DNA of 64,000 nucleotides from Strigamia acuminata (taxonomy: Eukaryota; Arthropoda; Chilopoda; Geophilomorpha; Linotaeniidae): contig OX442317.1 of NCBI GenBank assembly GCA_949358305.1, positions 8,498,186 to 8,562,185 of the forward strand, given 5' to 3'. Shown here piece by piece: positions 20,633 to 30,932 of the stretch. Both the position numbers and the translations under genes were made by a program. How positions within the stretch are numbered: position 1 is the stretch's first letter; every line of letters starts with the position of its first letter. Below the pieces are notes generated by a model, which had not been told where the DNA came from, ran no database searches, and saw nothing but the letters and a program-made list of their open reading frames with translations.

Positions 20633-23600
20633 TTATTTTATCGAAAATGAAGCGATGATGGTTTCAATTTCCGATGTAAACGCAGCAACATGTTTTTCGA
20701 TCATTGTTGCGTCCGTTTGGTCCAAATCATCATCATTATTGAACCAATGGCGCAATTCCACGACGTTATACGGCAGCATTCGACGACCATCCTTGTCCAT
20801 AAGAATGACAGTGTTGGGTCCAGTTAATTTATGGATTACGTAAACGCCTTCCGTCCTCTGTCGAAGTCCTGCAGCAAACTGTCGGTCCGCTGATGACAAT
20901 TGTCGATTTTTAATAGACACAAAATCGCCTGGTTTGAAATCGTGTGGTCTTCTTTTTCGATCGAACCAACGTTTATGTCTAATTTGAGCTTTTTGTAAAT
21001 TTGCAGTGGCATTATTTCGCAATTCTCTCATCAATTCATGCGTCTCTCGCGCTCGTGCTGGCGGCAGCGGCTGTCCATCGTCGGTGTCCGAATCGAAATC
21101 ACCTGGATAACGCGCCTCTTGTCCCGTCACCATTTGATAAGGAGAATACTGAAGTGAAGCTTGATAGGCTGAGTTGATTGCTAGCACAAAATATCCAATG
21201 TGAACGTCCCAGCGCACATGCTCTTCAATATAAGCTAAAATGCAGTTTTTTAATGCTTGGTTTAATCTTTCGGCTAAGTTCCCCTGTGGATGATAAACAG
21301 CCGTGTAGCGATTGATGGCGCCAAAACTCTGACATGCAGCCTGGAATTCCATTGATCGGAAAGCTGGCGCATTGTCACTTATAATAACTTTTGGAAATGC
21401 CCATCGCTGAATAAATCCTTGCAATTGTTTGATTGTTGTTTTCCAGTCAGATGTCTCGGTCAATCTCACATCCAACCATCGACTGGCGGCATCCACAATT
21501 ACTAATGCGTAACAATGTCCTCCAATCGATCGGGGTTTCTTACCATAATAATCGATGTAAATTGTGTGAAACAAATGTCGTGGTTTGGCCATAATCATTG
21601 GTCCATATGGAAGGCGATTTAACGGCTTAGCTCGTTGACATGGTTCACATTTTTGAATCCAAAGCAAAACGTCCTCCTTCATTTTTGGCCAATAAACTCG
21701 GGCCCGGAGTCGATGAAGTGTTTTCTCAACTCCTAAATGTCCGCAGCTCGGCGGGTAATGCAGAGCCTTGAAATATTGTTCGCGTAACATCAAGGGCAAA
21801 TAGATTTGTCTTCTACGGCGAATTTTATTTATGTCAATCGGTGGATAACGACATAACATTCCCTTGTACATAGCAAAATCTACGGCACGATGCCTGATAC
21901 GCGCTGCTTGTACTTGGTCGTTGGGCAAATGTCCTTGATCAAGATATTCGATTAATTCGGCGCTCCACGTGTCTTCGTGTTGTCGACGAATTATTTCATT
22001 AATAGTTGGTATTAGACGAAATGGTTGGTGGTCTTGCGGCGCCTCATGGAGTCGCTCGGCCTCGTCCTCTTCTTCGTCTTGTTGTTCATCAGCAACAGGG
22101 CGTCTCGTCGCATTTCTTTGAAATTGTGATCGATCTTGACGCACTTGCTGTGGCATAAATCCTGCACGCCCCATCCATGCTGGTCGATAAGTTGTCGAAT
22201 CGTCCGACGAATCCGAATCCGGACCTCCATATCCGTCATAATTCGGTCGCGCAGCTCCAGATGGTCCTGCAGGTGGGCTCAACACATTAGGAGTCGGAAA
22301 CAATGCAGTTGGCACATTTGGTGATGGCAATGGCGGTATTAAAGGTGGTAATGGCGCAACAGCCCCAGGAGGCGTCGAAACTTGCTTCTGTTGACGCGCT
22401 CTGGCTCGAGTTAACACCTGATAATTTGGTGGCGGTCTCTTCTTGTTTTTAGAACCTTTTGGCCTGCCCAATTTTGGTTTAATTTGCTGCTGTCGTCTTT
22501 GCGCTCTTGTCATCACAGCTGCGTTATTTCGTTGTTGTGCCGCAGCCAATCCAACTCCAATAATGTTGATTATTGGTAATTTTGGCCAATCATTTGGGTC
22601 GTCAAAATAGGCGATGTAGCATGTTTCATCAACGAGAGGCGAGTCGTCTGCATCCAATGGTTCCGATGGTTCCACAGGCGCACGGCTAAGGGCATCCGCA
22701 ACACGATTCTGGGCTCCTGAGCAGTAAAGAAATGTAAATTTGTACTCACTGAGGGACAGAACCCATCGTGCCAGGCGTCCTTTTGGTTCTCGCTGCTGGA
22801 AAAGCCACTTTAACGACAAATGATCGCTTTCTAAATAAAAATTCATCATCTCAAGATATACACGAAATCTTTTGACCGCCCAAACCGCCGCCAAGCACTC
22901 AATCTCGGTGACGCTGTAATTCTTTTCTGCAGAATTTAATGCACGTGATGCAAAGGCGATTGGTGTTCGTTCACCTTGATCATTTAATTGCATGAGTGCA
23001 GCGCCCAAACCTGAATAGCTGGCGTCTGTTTGCAGTATGTATGGCTTGGTCCAATCTGGGAATCTTCGGTGTAGAGTTGGTTCAGCCAGTCCTCTCTTGA
23101 GTGAATTAAATGCTTCTTGGTGTTGGATCGTCCAATTCCACTCAGAATCTTTTTTGAGCAAAGGGCGAAACACCTCGCATGTTTTTGAATAATTTGGAAA
23201 AAATGACTGATAATAACCAATCATTCCTTTGAATCTTTGTAATTCTTTGATGTTGGTAGGCGCCGGAAAATATTGAATTGCCGTCACCTTATTTGGGTTT
23301 GGTTTAATGTGTCCAGCCTCTACAATATGTCCTAAAACCTCGAGCGATGTTCTGCACAATTCCGTCTTGTTGGCGTTCATCGTGAATCCCGCCTCATCCA
23401 AGGCTTGAAGAATTATTTTGAGATGTTGTACATGCTCCTCGAAAGTCTTGCTGAAAATTATGACGTCATCGAGATAAACGAACACGAACTTGTAAAGATA
23501 TTTCGACAAAGTTTTGTTCATGGCTCTCTGCAGAGTTGCTGGGCCATTAATGGGTCCAAATGGCATTCTCACATATTCGAAAAGTCCTCTGTGCGTAATA

Positions 23601-25501
23601 AATGCGAGAAATCTCTCGTCACCTGGACGCACTCCAATCTGGTGGAAAGCTTCTCGTCCATCTATGATCGAAAACCAATTTGATCCTCCTAAATAAGAAA
23701 ATATATTATCGATGTCGGGTAGTGGGTAGACATCGAGTAAAGTCTGAGCACTCATCGGTCCAAAATCCATGGCTGTACGCCAGTCTCCAGTCTTCTTTGG
23801 AACAACAACAGGCGCCACCGCACAATCACTTTTTGATCGACGAATAATGCCTTGTTTTAGTTTTTGGTCCAAATAAGCGTCAATTACCATCTTTTTTGCT
23901 GGGTTAACGGGTCTTACAGGCACATGAATTGGTCTAAAGTCCGGTTTTAAATTTACTTCAAACTGAGTGTTGTTACATAATCCGACCTCCTCACGAAATA
24001 CTTTCGAAATTGGTCGAAGAGTCTGAATTAATAAACGAATTTGGGGTACCGTCAATGATGACCACAGCTGGTCGTAAATCCAATCCAGTTGCGTTGGATC
24101 ACTGCTTGGTTGATATTGTAGTACGTTAACATCCAGAGGCGGCTCCGAAATCGTCGAATGATCGTGTACTCTGGCCATGAGCGCATTTTCATCCACACGA
24201 CGCAAAAGCTGTCTTCCTTGCGTGTTAAGTTGTTTTATTGTTGGTGACAATTCATAAAGGCGTCTCCGCTGTCGTCTTGCACGTCTGCGTTGGCTAAGCG
24301 TCGAAAACAATGATGAATTGAATCTTCTTGATTTTTTAATGGAATCCTTCCTCTTTGGTGACCATATAAATGACCACTGATCTCGTGTACGATTCCGAAT
24401 CCTCTTGATTTGGTGCTGAGCATCGTCATTTGGATATTCGAAAATCTCTTGCGACAAAGATCGATGTTCTAGAAGAATACAATTAATGTTATTAATTACT
24501 ACCTTGGGTACATCCTTAGCGCTGTTCTTTGTATCATCGGGCTTCTTGATGGGAAATAAAAGAACAGATTCTGACTTGTTAGCTTGTTCTAAAGTCATGA
24601 ATTGTCTTCGCTCCGGCGATCCCTTCAAATACCACTGGCACAATTCAAAGTCCGTGCACAGACCAACCGCTCTGCAGAAATCTCTTCCCAGCAGAAGGTC
24701 CTCTGATGTTTTGGGTATAATTAAACAAATGAAAGAAATAACGGCCAAAGGTGCGCGCACCGACAGTTTAACAGATCCCTTAACTGGAATTTTGTCATCG
24801 GCCGCTGTACGCACTGTTTCGTGAAGTTCAAGCAATTCCAAACCCATATTGGCTTTAAGTTTGTTAAATAATGACTCTGACATTACACATGTCTGAGCGC
24901 CTGAATCCAAAAGTGCGACAAAACTCACGCTAGCCCATGTTATTTTGATATATGGTGCTTCTCTGTTGAAGCGATCAGTCTTCGTAATTTCGATTCTTGG
25001 CTCTTCGGATTTTTGCAATTCCTCGGGCGACAAAAGAACGAAGTTTGTTTGCAACGTCTCACTCTGCGTTGTCAACGAAGTTGGTTTTTTGGGGGTTTCC
25101 TTGGCTTTCACAGACGAAAGTTGCGCTGATTTTGTTGGTTGTGGTGTTACGACACCGGGTATTTTTATTTTTGATTTACTTGAATCTGTTTTGATTAATG
25201 TAGTTAATTTAATGTCCGTAGACGGGGTTAATGATTTGTTGTTGTCTTCTCGAACAGCAGATGGCGCCTCTGGTGTCGGAGTAGACGGTGTTGTACTTCT
25301 ATCGACGTCTGGTGATTCTTCAGTCTTCTTCTCAGTAGAGTCCTTGATGATTGTATCCGACCCGCTCTCTGGACTCATGCTTTGAGCAGGCCGCTTGCGT
25401 TTCCCGACTGGCGACTCCACTCCTTGCCACAAACGGGGCACACAGGCCTCCATGATTGCCTGTCGGACATGAACCATTTGTCCGTTGGTGTTTTTCTCCA
25501 C
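20633..25501 (-). CDS. E1 Pol polyprotein: protease, reverse transcriptase, RNase H, integrase
   Basis: 1622 codons, uninterrupted. In order: aspartic protease with DSGA at about residue 199; reverse transcriptase with YLDD at about 676-679; RNase H beginning near QTDAS at about 824; a proline/glutamine-rich linker of nearly 300 residues that contains LGRPKGSKNKKR (about 1011-1022), similar to extended AT-hooks; the integrase HHCC zinc module (about 1248-1290, ending CEPCQRAK); and the integrase core with Asp1317, Asp1376 and Glu1411. The ORF overlaps the end of Gag by 127 bp in the -1 frame, so it is probably expressed by frameshifting from somewhere in the overlap. The first Met at 25501 is then only a formal start. 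No chromodomain is evident at the C-terminus. Confidence 0.93.
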   Translation of the reverse strand: MEKNTNGQMVHVRQAIMEACVPRLWQGVESPVGKRKRPAQSMSPESGSDTIIKDSTEKKTEESPDVDRSTTPSTPTPEAPSAVREDNNKSLTPSTDIKLTTLIKTDSSKSKIKIPGVVTPQPTKSAQLSSVKAKETPKKPTSLTTQSETLQTNFVLLSPEELQKSEEPRIEITKTDRFNREAPYIKITWASVSFVALLDSGAQTCVMSESLFNKLKANMGLELLELHETVRTAADDKIPVKGSVKLSVRAPLAVISFICLIIPKTSEDLLLGRDFCRAVGLCTDFELCQWYLKGSPERRQFMTLEQANKSESVLLFPIKKPDDTKNSAKDVPKVVINNINCILLEHRSLSQEIFEYPNDDAQHQIKRIRNRTRDQWSFIWSPKRKDSIKKSRRFNSSLFSTLSQRRRARRQRRRLYELSPTIKQLNTQGRQLLRRVDENALMARVHDHSTISEPPLDVNVLQYQPSSDPTQLDWIYDQLWSSLTVPQIRLLIQTLRPISKVFREEVGLCNNTQFEVNLKPDFRPIHVPVRPVNPAKKMVIDAYLDQKLKQGIIRRSKSDCAVAPVVVPKKTGDWRTAMDFGPMSAQTLLDVYPLPDIDNIFSYLGGSNWFSIIDGREAFHQIGVRPGDERFLAFITHRGLFEYVRMPFGPINGPATLQRAMNKTLSKYLYKFVFVYLDDVIIFSKTFEEHVQHLKIILQALDEAGFTMNANKTELCRTSLEVLGHIVEAGHIKPNPNKVTAIQYFPAPTNIKELQRFKGMIGYYQSFFPNYSKTCEVFRPLLKKDSEWNWTIQHQEAFNSLKRGLAEPTLHRRFPDWTKPYILQTDASYSGLGAALMQLNDQGERTPIAFASRALNSAEKNYSVTEIECLAAVWAVKRFRVYLEMMNFYLESDHLSLKWLFQQREPKGRLARWVLSLSEYKFTFLYCSGAQNRVADALSRAPVEPSEPLDADDSPLVDETCYIAYFDDPNDWPKLPIINIIGVGLAAAQQRNNAAVMTRAQRRQQQIKPKLGRPKGSKNKKRPPPNYQVLTRARARQQKQVSTPPGAVAPLPPLIPPLPSPNVPTALFPTPNVLSPPAGPSGAARPNYDGYGGPDSDSSDDSTTYRPAWMGRAGFMPQQVRQDRSQFQRNATRRPVADEQQDEEEDEAERLHEAPQDHQPFRLIPTINEIIRRQHEDTWSAELIEYLDQGHLPNDQVQAARIRHRAVDFAMYKGMLCRYPPIDINKIRRRRQIYLPLMLREQYFKALHYPPSCGHLGVEKTLHRLRARVYWPKMKEDVLLWIQKCEPCQRAKPLNRLPYGPMIMAKPRHLFHTIYIDYYGKKPRSIGGHCYALVIVDAASRWLDVRLTETSDWKTTIKQLQGFIQRWAFPKVIISDNAPAFRSMEFQAACQSFGAINRYTAVYHPQGNLAERLNQALKNCILAYIEEHVRWDVHIGYFVLAINSAYQASLQYSPYQMVTGQEARYPGDFDSDTDDGQPLPPARARETHELMRELRNNATANLQKAQIRHKRWFDRKRRPHDFKPGDFVSIKNRQLSSADRQFAAGLRQRTEGVYVIHKLTGPNTVILMDKDGRRMLPYNVVELRHWFNNDDDLDQTDATMIEKHVAAFTSEIETIIASFSIK

Positions 25502-27291
25502 ATAGCATTCTTCGGGAGCTTTGGCTCTGAAGGCGCTTCTTTAGCGGCTGGAAAAATGACAACGTCCTTGGGACATGTGTGCTGTGTATCCGTTCTAGGT
25601 GTTGGCGCAGTAATCGCAGTCATGGCGTGGACATCAGATTTTTGTGCTGCCGCTGATGCAGACTCCTTTGGCGGGTCCTTATTGGTTTCCTCGCTGTTGG
25701 GATCCTCTGGATCGAGCGCGCACGCCGACATGTCCTCGAGCAATGCTGTAAATACTTTGTTGAATCTTGAAAAACGACCAGACCTGGACGAAGTAGATTG
25801 TTGATTTAACTTCTCCTCCTCTGTTCTGGTGCGTGTGGCAGGACCCACTCCTGCGGGTAAAGGCATCTCCTGGTCCGAAACTCCGCACTGTTTGTACTCA
25901 AAAGTCCGCAACGAATCCAATTGAAGGCGATTATCGACATCGTTGCCCATTTTGACTGCGTCGTCGATCGTCCTGATGCACCAAGAGCGCATTAATTGTA
26001 CGACTTGAGTTTGCATCATGCCCTGAACTCGTTCCCACTGCAAGCCCTTGTCCTTGTATCCAGCAATATTTAAATAATGAATCATCTCGCTGAGGAACGA
26101 CATAGTTGATTCCCCTGGCTTTTGTTTGCGCTGAGACAACTTAACATTAGCTAAAGCTGAATTGATGGAAAATACCTGCCTGAAAATTAATTCAAAGTCC
26201 TCCCAATTGTTTGGTTTTGGAGTCAGAGCCATCCACCAACGTTGCGCTCTATTTCGAAGCGCGAGAACCACGTATACTTTCAAATATATTCCCTCCGGTG
26301 CTCCCATGGTAAACATGTGCGCATATAGCTTACCCAGGAACAGGTCCACTGTGTCGAAAGTAGCCTCATCCGGATCAAAGTATGGAATTTTTTCAACTTT
26401 AAGTTTATACCTTCCAACCTGAGCGGCTTGACGCTGATCTTCCGACTCCAACGAGAGTTGAGATCTCGTGTGAGGCAGCTGTCTTGAGGCGCTGAGTGGT
26501 ATGCCTTGACTACCTCCTTGAGCGGAATCCGGGTCAGGATTCGGTGGTGGGTCCCGTGGAACATTGGAAGTCGTGTCTCCCTGTTGTGAATGTTGTTGGC
26601 GTCGTCTCGGAGAATAAGAGCCAGTGCGTCGTGGTCCCGATGCACGTCCAGTATCTCCAAAAGAAAAGTCGGCTCCCCGAGCGCCCTCTCGACCACGACG
26701 TGTGGCCCCTGAACCTGCTTCTGGTGCTGGTGGTTCAGGCTGAGTTCGCTCGTTGTGCGAATGGATAAATTCCTCCACTCTGTCGTTCAGCTCGCGCCTA
26801 ATTTGCCTCATCGACTCGAGCAACTCCTGGCGAAGTTCGTGCTGTAACTCCCTTCTATCCTCTCGTAACACTCTCATCAATGCTTCCATCGTCAGTGCAG
26901 GTGGATTCCTTCGATGTTGTTGTGGTTCCGGTTGCATAAACGCAGGTTGGTAAGGAGGCGGCGGTCCTCGTTGAATATCTTCTCGAACCGCTCGCATCCC
27001 GTCCACTATTTGTCTTCTCTCCATGAGTGAGTCCTGCAAATGGCGTCTATTTTCCTCCCATTGATCCCGTGCTGCAGCCGCTTCCCGTTCATGTTGGAGT
27101 TGATCCGCTTCCATTTGAGCGTATGTCCTCCAAGGATTGGAAAATGGTACATCAGTAGAGATTGGTTGTACTAGTAGATCCTGCTGTTGGTCCGGCTCAT
27201 GTGTTGGTGAGTCTGGAAGTGGCAAAGTATGCGCTTGTTCGGCTTCTACGTCCGAAACACTGGATTGCGACAAAGCGTCGCGTGAAGCCAT
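25375..27291 (-). CDS. E1 Gag polyprotein
   Basis: 638 aa, starting 150 bp inside the 5' LTR. Residues 60-190 are rich in Q, E and R and likely helical or coiled. A Ty3/gypsy-type capsid region runs from about 295 to 460, with the RAQRWWMAL and NWEDFELIF segments typical of retrotransposon Gag. The C-terminus has CPVC (about 618-621) but no complete CX2CX4HX4C zinc knuckle, so RNA binding would have to use another surface. It overlaps Pol by 127 bp. Confidence 0.88.
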   Translation of the reverse strand: MASRDALSQSSVSDVEAEQAHTLPLPDSPTHEPDQQQDLLVQPISTDVPFSNPWRTYAQMEADQLQHEREAAAARDQWEENRRHLQDSLMERRQIVDGMRAVREDIQRGPPPPYQPAFMQPEPQQHRRNPPALTMEALMRVLREDRRELQHELRQELLESMRQIRRELNDRVEEFIHSHNERTQPEPPAPEAGSGATRRGREGARGADFSFGDTGRASGPRRTGSYSPRRRQQHSQQGDTTSNVPRDPPPNPDPDSAQGGSQGIPLSASRQLPHTRSQLSLESEDQRQAAQVGRYKLKVEKIPYFDPDEATFDTVDLFLGKLYAHMFTMGAPEGIYLKVYVVLALRNRAQRWWMALTPKPNNWEDFELIFRQVFSINSALANVKLSQRKQKPGESTMSFLSEMIHYLNIAGYKDKGLQWERVQGMMQTQVVQLMRSWCIRTIDDAVKMGNDVDNRLQLDSLRTFEYKQCGVSDQEMPLPAGVGPATRTRTEEEKLNQQSTSSRSGRFSRFNKVFTALLEDMSACALDPEDPNSEETNKDPPKESASAAAQKSDVHAMTAITAPTPRTDTQHTCPKDVVIFPAAKEAPSEPKLPKNAMWRKTPTDKWFMSDRQSWRPVCPVCGKEWSRQSGNASGLLKA

Positions 27292-27417
27292 GTTGAAATA
27301 ATAATATGTGTGCCGGCAAAAATAAGTAATTAATCAAATAAATATAACGACCTATACTTGCGTAGTCTTCACTGAAGAAAATGGTGGTTTGTGTTCTCTT
27401 AGAACACGTTTCGAGTT

Positions 27418-27437
27418 GAATCCTGTCTAGCTCGCCA
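27418..27437 (-). promoter_or_regulatory. E1 primer-binding site, tRNA-Arg type
   Basis: The site lies four bases inside the 5' LTR. Its plus strand reads GAATCCTGTCTAGCTCGCCA, which resembles the 3' end of animal tRNA-Arg(ACG) including CCA, with about 17 of 20 positions matching from memory. The minus strand would pair with that tRNA to prime reverse transcription. Confidence 0.5.
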
Positions 27438-27441
27438 AGAT

Positions 27442-28482
27442 TGTCACGTCGTAGTCGACTTTTTAACAATGGTTTCGGAAATTTAAGAATTTCCAGGGAT
27501 TGTAATAACCAGAAAATTTAGGTTCGCAGGCGCTGCAACTCTTAAAACTTTGCCGGGGGTGGTAGCTAGGTTAAGACAGCGTCTATTCGTGAAATCTGTA
27601 TTTTATGGGTGCAGGATTCAATTCGGGCGCCGTACAAAATGGCGAACGTTGATACTTCGAATTTAAGACCAAAATATCGCTCTTCACTAGGGAAAATGTC
27701 GTCATATGCTAGGCGTACTTACGAAGAGTATGTTTCTTCTCCTGGACACGCGCAAACGTTGGGTGAACGCGCAAACAGGTACCAAACCGCAGACAACGTC
27801 GTCGAACCGTCGATAATGAAATGAATACGCAATTGAGACGAGTATGAGTTCAAAATGTCTAGGCCGAGGAGGAAGTCACAGTCGTGGCATAAAATGTATT
27901 GACGAATTGAGACCGTCGAATACGCCTTTTTTCCAGTAATTTGTACGCAAATAATGGGCAAATAATAAATGTTGTAGTTAGTTAGACTAACATGAGAATT
28001 CGGGCTGCATAATGACCGTATGCGTTGAGACGCAACATAATCGCACTTGGAAATCTTCTAGTTGAGACAGAAGATGTTGACTAGTCGAAGGCGAAAATTA
28101 TTCTCTCTGTCAAAAATGTCTTGACAGAACAAGTCACCTCTGATCACATGTCAAAGGCCAAGTCAATTTCCAATGGGGACCGAGCAGAAAACAGGCGATC
28201 AGGGGTGAAATATGTAAATTTAGAGCGCGATTATATCAACTTATTGCAGAATTCTCATGAATTGTCTGGATGGGGTGATTAAAACCAGGCCAAATTAAAG
28301 ATAAATATCAAAAATAAGGAAAATAATATAAAATAAAATAATAAATTTAGATTTGGGAAAAATAAAATGATTTAGGGAAACTAGAACAATTTCTCAATAT
28401 GATTGGGGAAAATTTAAAGGAAAGGCGCAAAATGCGCTTAAAATTTTGAAAATTATTACTGTCTAAAGTCAGGACCGTGACA
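27442..28482 (-). repeat. E1 5' LTR (upstream on minus strand)
   Basis: This is 1041 bp, the partner of 15365-16405, and should contain the element promoter on the minus strand. The 71-codon plus-strand ORF 27609-27824 occurs identically in the other LTR and is antisense to the element, so I do not call it a gene. Confidence 0.93.
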
Positions 28483-29454
28483 TGTTTAAAACGATGTTAA
28501 AATGTTAACCGTTTAAGGAATAAAAAGTTTAATTTTCAAACTTATTTTTTATTTTTGGTTCGATTTATTTTGTTTATTTTGTTGTGTGACCTCAAAGAAA
28601 TACATCTTAAAAGTTGTTCCATTACTCTCCTCGTTTTGTTCTAATGCTGAATGGGATTATAATGATGTATCGTGCCGGTTTGGGGAATTTATTTATGCAA
28701 ACACTGATGATAAAATAGATATTTAACCAGCGTGTCTTCATTTTCAAACAATGGGTCGTCGTCCGGTTCTCTGTTATGCGCTTCTCTGCACAGCACCTCA
28801 GACTGGTCTAGTTTCATTTTAAACTCGTTGGTCTCCTTCTATGTCCGTCTTGTTTTCTTCATCTCGTTCACGTCTCGATTCTTTTCAGTCGTGTCTCGAT
28901 TTGTTTTAACTTCATCTCAATTCATCTCGAGCGCATCTCGATATATTAAATCTATATCTCGATTCATCTCAACCGCATTCTGAGGCATTCCTTCTAGATT
29001 TCGATTCATCTCGATCGCGTCTCGATACATCCATAGAGTACTCTATGATACATCTCACAAGCGACTAAATCCTGACATCTTGGTCGCTCTTGATTGGTGT
29101 ATTTTGTAAATTTCTGCCTACCAGAAGCCATTTTGACTCCCTAATTCTATCCCACTTGTGATGCACTCACACCCACAAATCAACTATCAACACGTTCCAA
29201 ATTCTACCACAGCGATTACCGGCGCTGTCGACAGACCACAACAACGTTAAAAATATGACGAAAAATAAAGGGATTTGACCGAAAAAATTTGTAACCATGT
29301 TGTTTCGACTAGCAATGGCAAAGCATTATGGGTAGCATGCCATCATAAGCTAGTAAAGTTAGCTTATGATGGCTTATCCAGTTCCCAAAACTAGATAAAT
29401 TTATCGTTTCAAAACTGATAAGCTAGCTGTGTTTGCACTACATTTATACTAGTA
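28483..29454 (+). repeat. GMC-D downstream block, displaced by E1
   Basis: After the TGTT duplication the GMC 3' flank resumes. AATAAA at 28519-28524 is the original poly(A) signal of GMC-D, now 13 kb away. Then come the shared downstream sequence and the TCTCGAT-rich tract (28850-29060). From about 29300 it matches a dispersed repeat also found at 47000-47020 and 47536-47690. No gene is seen. Confidence 0.6.
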
Positions 29455-29458
29455 CAAC

Positions 29459-30928
29459 TGTGAGTGTTTGGACGGACGCCACGTGGTCGGGGGAGAGCCA
29501 CGGGACGCTGGACACAACACACACGATGAGATTCACTCCGAAATACACAAGAGACAAAGGTTTAGTTTATAGTAAGCTTTATTGTTGTTTAGGGGTATGA
29601 TGTGGTGTCTCCCAGTGCATTTCCCAATGCGATGGCTACGAATAGCGTGGCACAGGCGGCCATTGGCCGAATGACACACGTGGTCGGAATACAGTTCGAC
29701 CGCATCGCCGCTGCGTTCACGGAGAACGCAGGACGGACACGGGGAACACAGACTATCAAGTCCCGGCGTGCGACAGAGTCGCTATGCCAATCGGATTCGT
29801 CATTGCCGCCAGCGTGGAAGAGCGATCGTGGAAGCGACCGTTCGCCATGCTGGAAGTTAGAGAACTGTCTTGGGCCTCTGCGGAGCCCACTACTTCCGGA
29901 AAGGGCACTTCCGGTTCCCGATTGGCGGGGCCAACGACCATCAGCTCCACCTGGTGCGGGGCCACGCCGGGTTACGCACGAGACACGCGCGAGGTGCGCA
30001 AGAGCTGTGGAAGCGCCGTGTATTGGGGATGGACTAATCGGCAGCTGTCAATCGTCAGCTGTCAGCTGTCAGCTGGCAGCTGGCAGCTGACGAATCGGAT
30101 TATGTCGCTAATCCGCAAAAAACGCCGAAACTAATCGGCAGCTGGCAGCTGTCAATCGTCAGCTGCCGCCGATTTTTGGCTCCGATTTTCGACCGTCAGC
30201 TGCGCCGGTTTTTGGCCGACAGCTGCCGGTAGCTGCGTCGGTTTTAGACCGGCAGCTGCGCTGGTTTTGACCGTGAAATACTACAAAATATGAAATGAAA
30301 TACTACAAATAAATATGAATATAAATATATATGAATATAAATGAATATAAATGAATACAAATGAATACAAATATAAATTAATAAATATAAATGAAATAAA
30401 TACTACAAATGAAATGAAATACTACAAATGAAATGAAATACTGTCGGGCCAAAATCGCCGGCCAAAAATCGTCAGCTGTACGTCAAAAATCGCCGGCAGC
30501 TGACGATCGAAAACCGGCGCAGCTGCCGGCCCAAAACCGGCCCAGCTGCCGGTCAAAACCAGCGCAGCTGCCGACCAAAAATCGCCAGCTGTCCGCCAAA
30601 AATCAATCGCCGGCGGCTGCCGGCCCAAAACCGGCCCAGCTGCCGGTCAAAACCAGCGCAGCTGCCGGTCTAAAACCGACGCAGCTACCGGCAGCTGTCG
30701 GCCAAAAACCGGCGCAGCTGACGGTCGAAAATCGGAGCCAAAAATCGGCGGCAGCTGACGATTGACAGCTGCCAGCTGCCGATTAGTTTCGGCGTTTTTT
30801 GCGGATTAGCGACATAATCCGATTCGTCAGCTGCCAGCTGACAGCTGACAGCTGACGATTGACAGCTGCCGATTAGTCCATCCCGTGTATTGCAGGTAAG
30901 TGACAGACTGAGTGGGCAGCCGGTCACA
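29459..30928 (-). mobile_element. Solo LTR with CAAC target duplication
   Basis: The unit starts TGTGAGTG and ends GGTCACA. CAAC flanks it on both sides (29455-29458, 30929-30932), and the related repeat near 47680 shows the empty site as TACAACTAG. Without the nested foldback it is about 600 bp. An AATAAA on the minus strand near 29575 suggests minus orientation. No internal retroelement genes adjoin it, so it is a recombined solo LTR. The 162-codon plus-strand ORF at 29602-30090 crosses the nested insertion and is not a gene. Confidence 0.65.
30026..30884. mobile_element. CAGCTG-rich foldback transposon nested in solo LTR
   Basis: The ends read GGGATGGACTAATCGGCAG and its reverse complement, with an 8-bp duplication GTGTATTG at 30018-30025 and 30885-30892. 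The arms (30026 to about 30270, about 30640 to 30884) consist of close CAGCTG-containing words. The middle holds an ATAAATGAATA-type microsatellite (about 30280-30440) and GCAGCTGCCGGC-type repeats. There is no transposase. The 8-bp duplication fits hAT, but the terminus is not a standard hAT end. Confidence 0.75.
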
Positions 30929-30932
30929 CAAC

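Larger units (their letters stand above)
15365..28482 (-). mobile_element. E1: 13.1-kb Ty3/gypsy-type LTR retrotransposon with third ORF
   Basis: Two 1041-bp LTRs, TG...CA ended, flank the element. TGTT is duplicated on both sides (15361-15364, 28483-28486), and the empty site is visible in GMC-C as AAATAAATGTTTAAAACG. On the minus strand the order is LTR, primer site, Gag, Pol (protease, RT, RNase H, integrase), third ORF, purine tract, LTR. Pol is one base back (-1) relative to Gag. All three large ORFs are uninterrupted and the LTRs look identical, so the insertion is young and possibly competent. At 13.1 kb it is larger than typical gypsy elements because of the third ORF and a long Pol linker. 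Confidence 0.93.

Noticed and set aside
29602-30134. 162-aa and 116-aa ORFs with arginine-rich translation
   Set aside because: They lie in a solo LTR and run across the boundary of the nested CAGCTG foldback.
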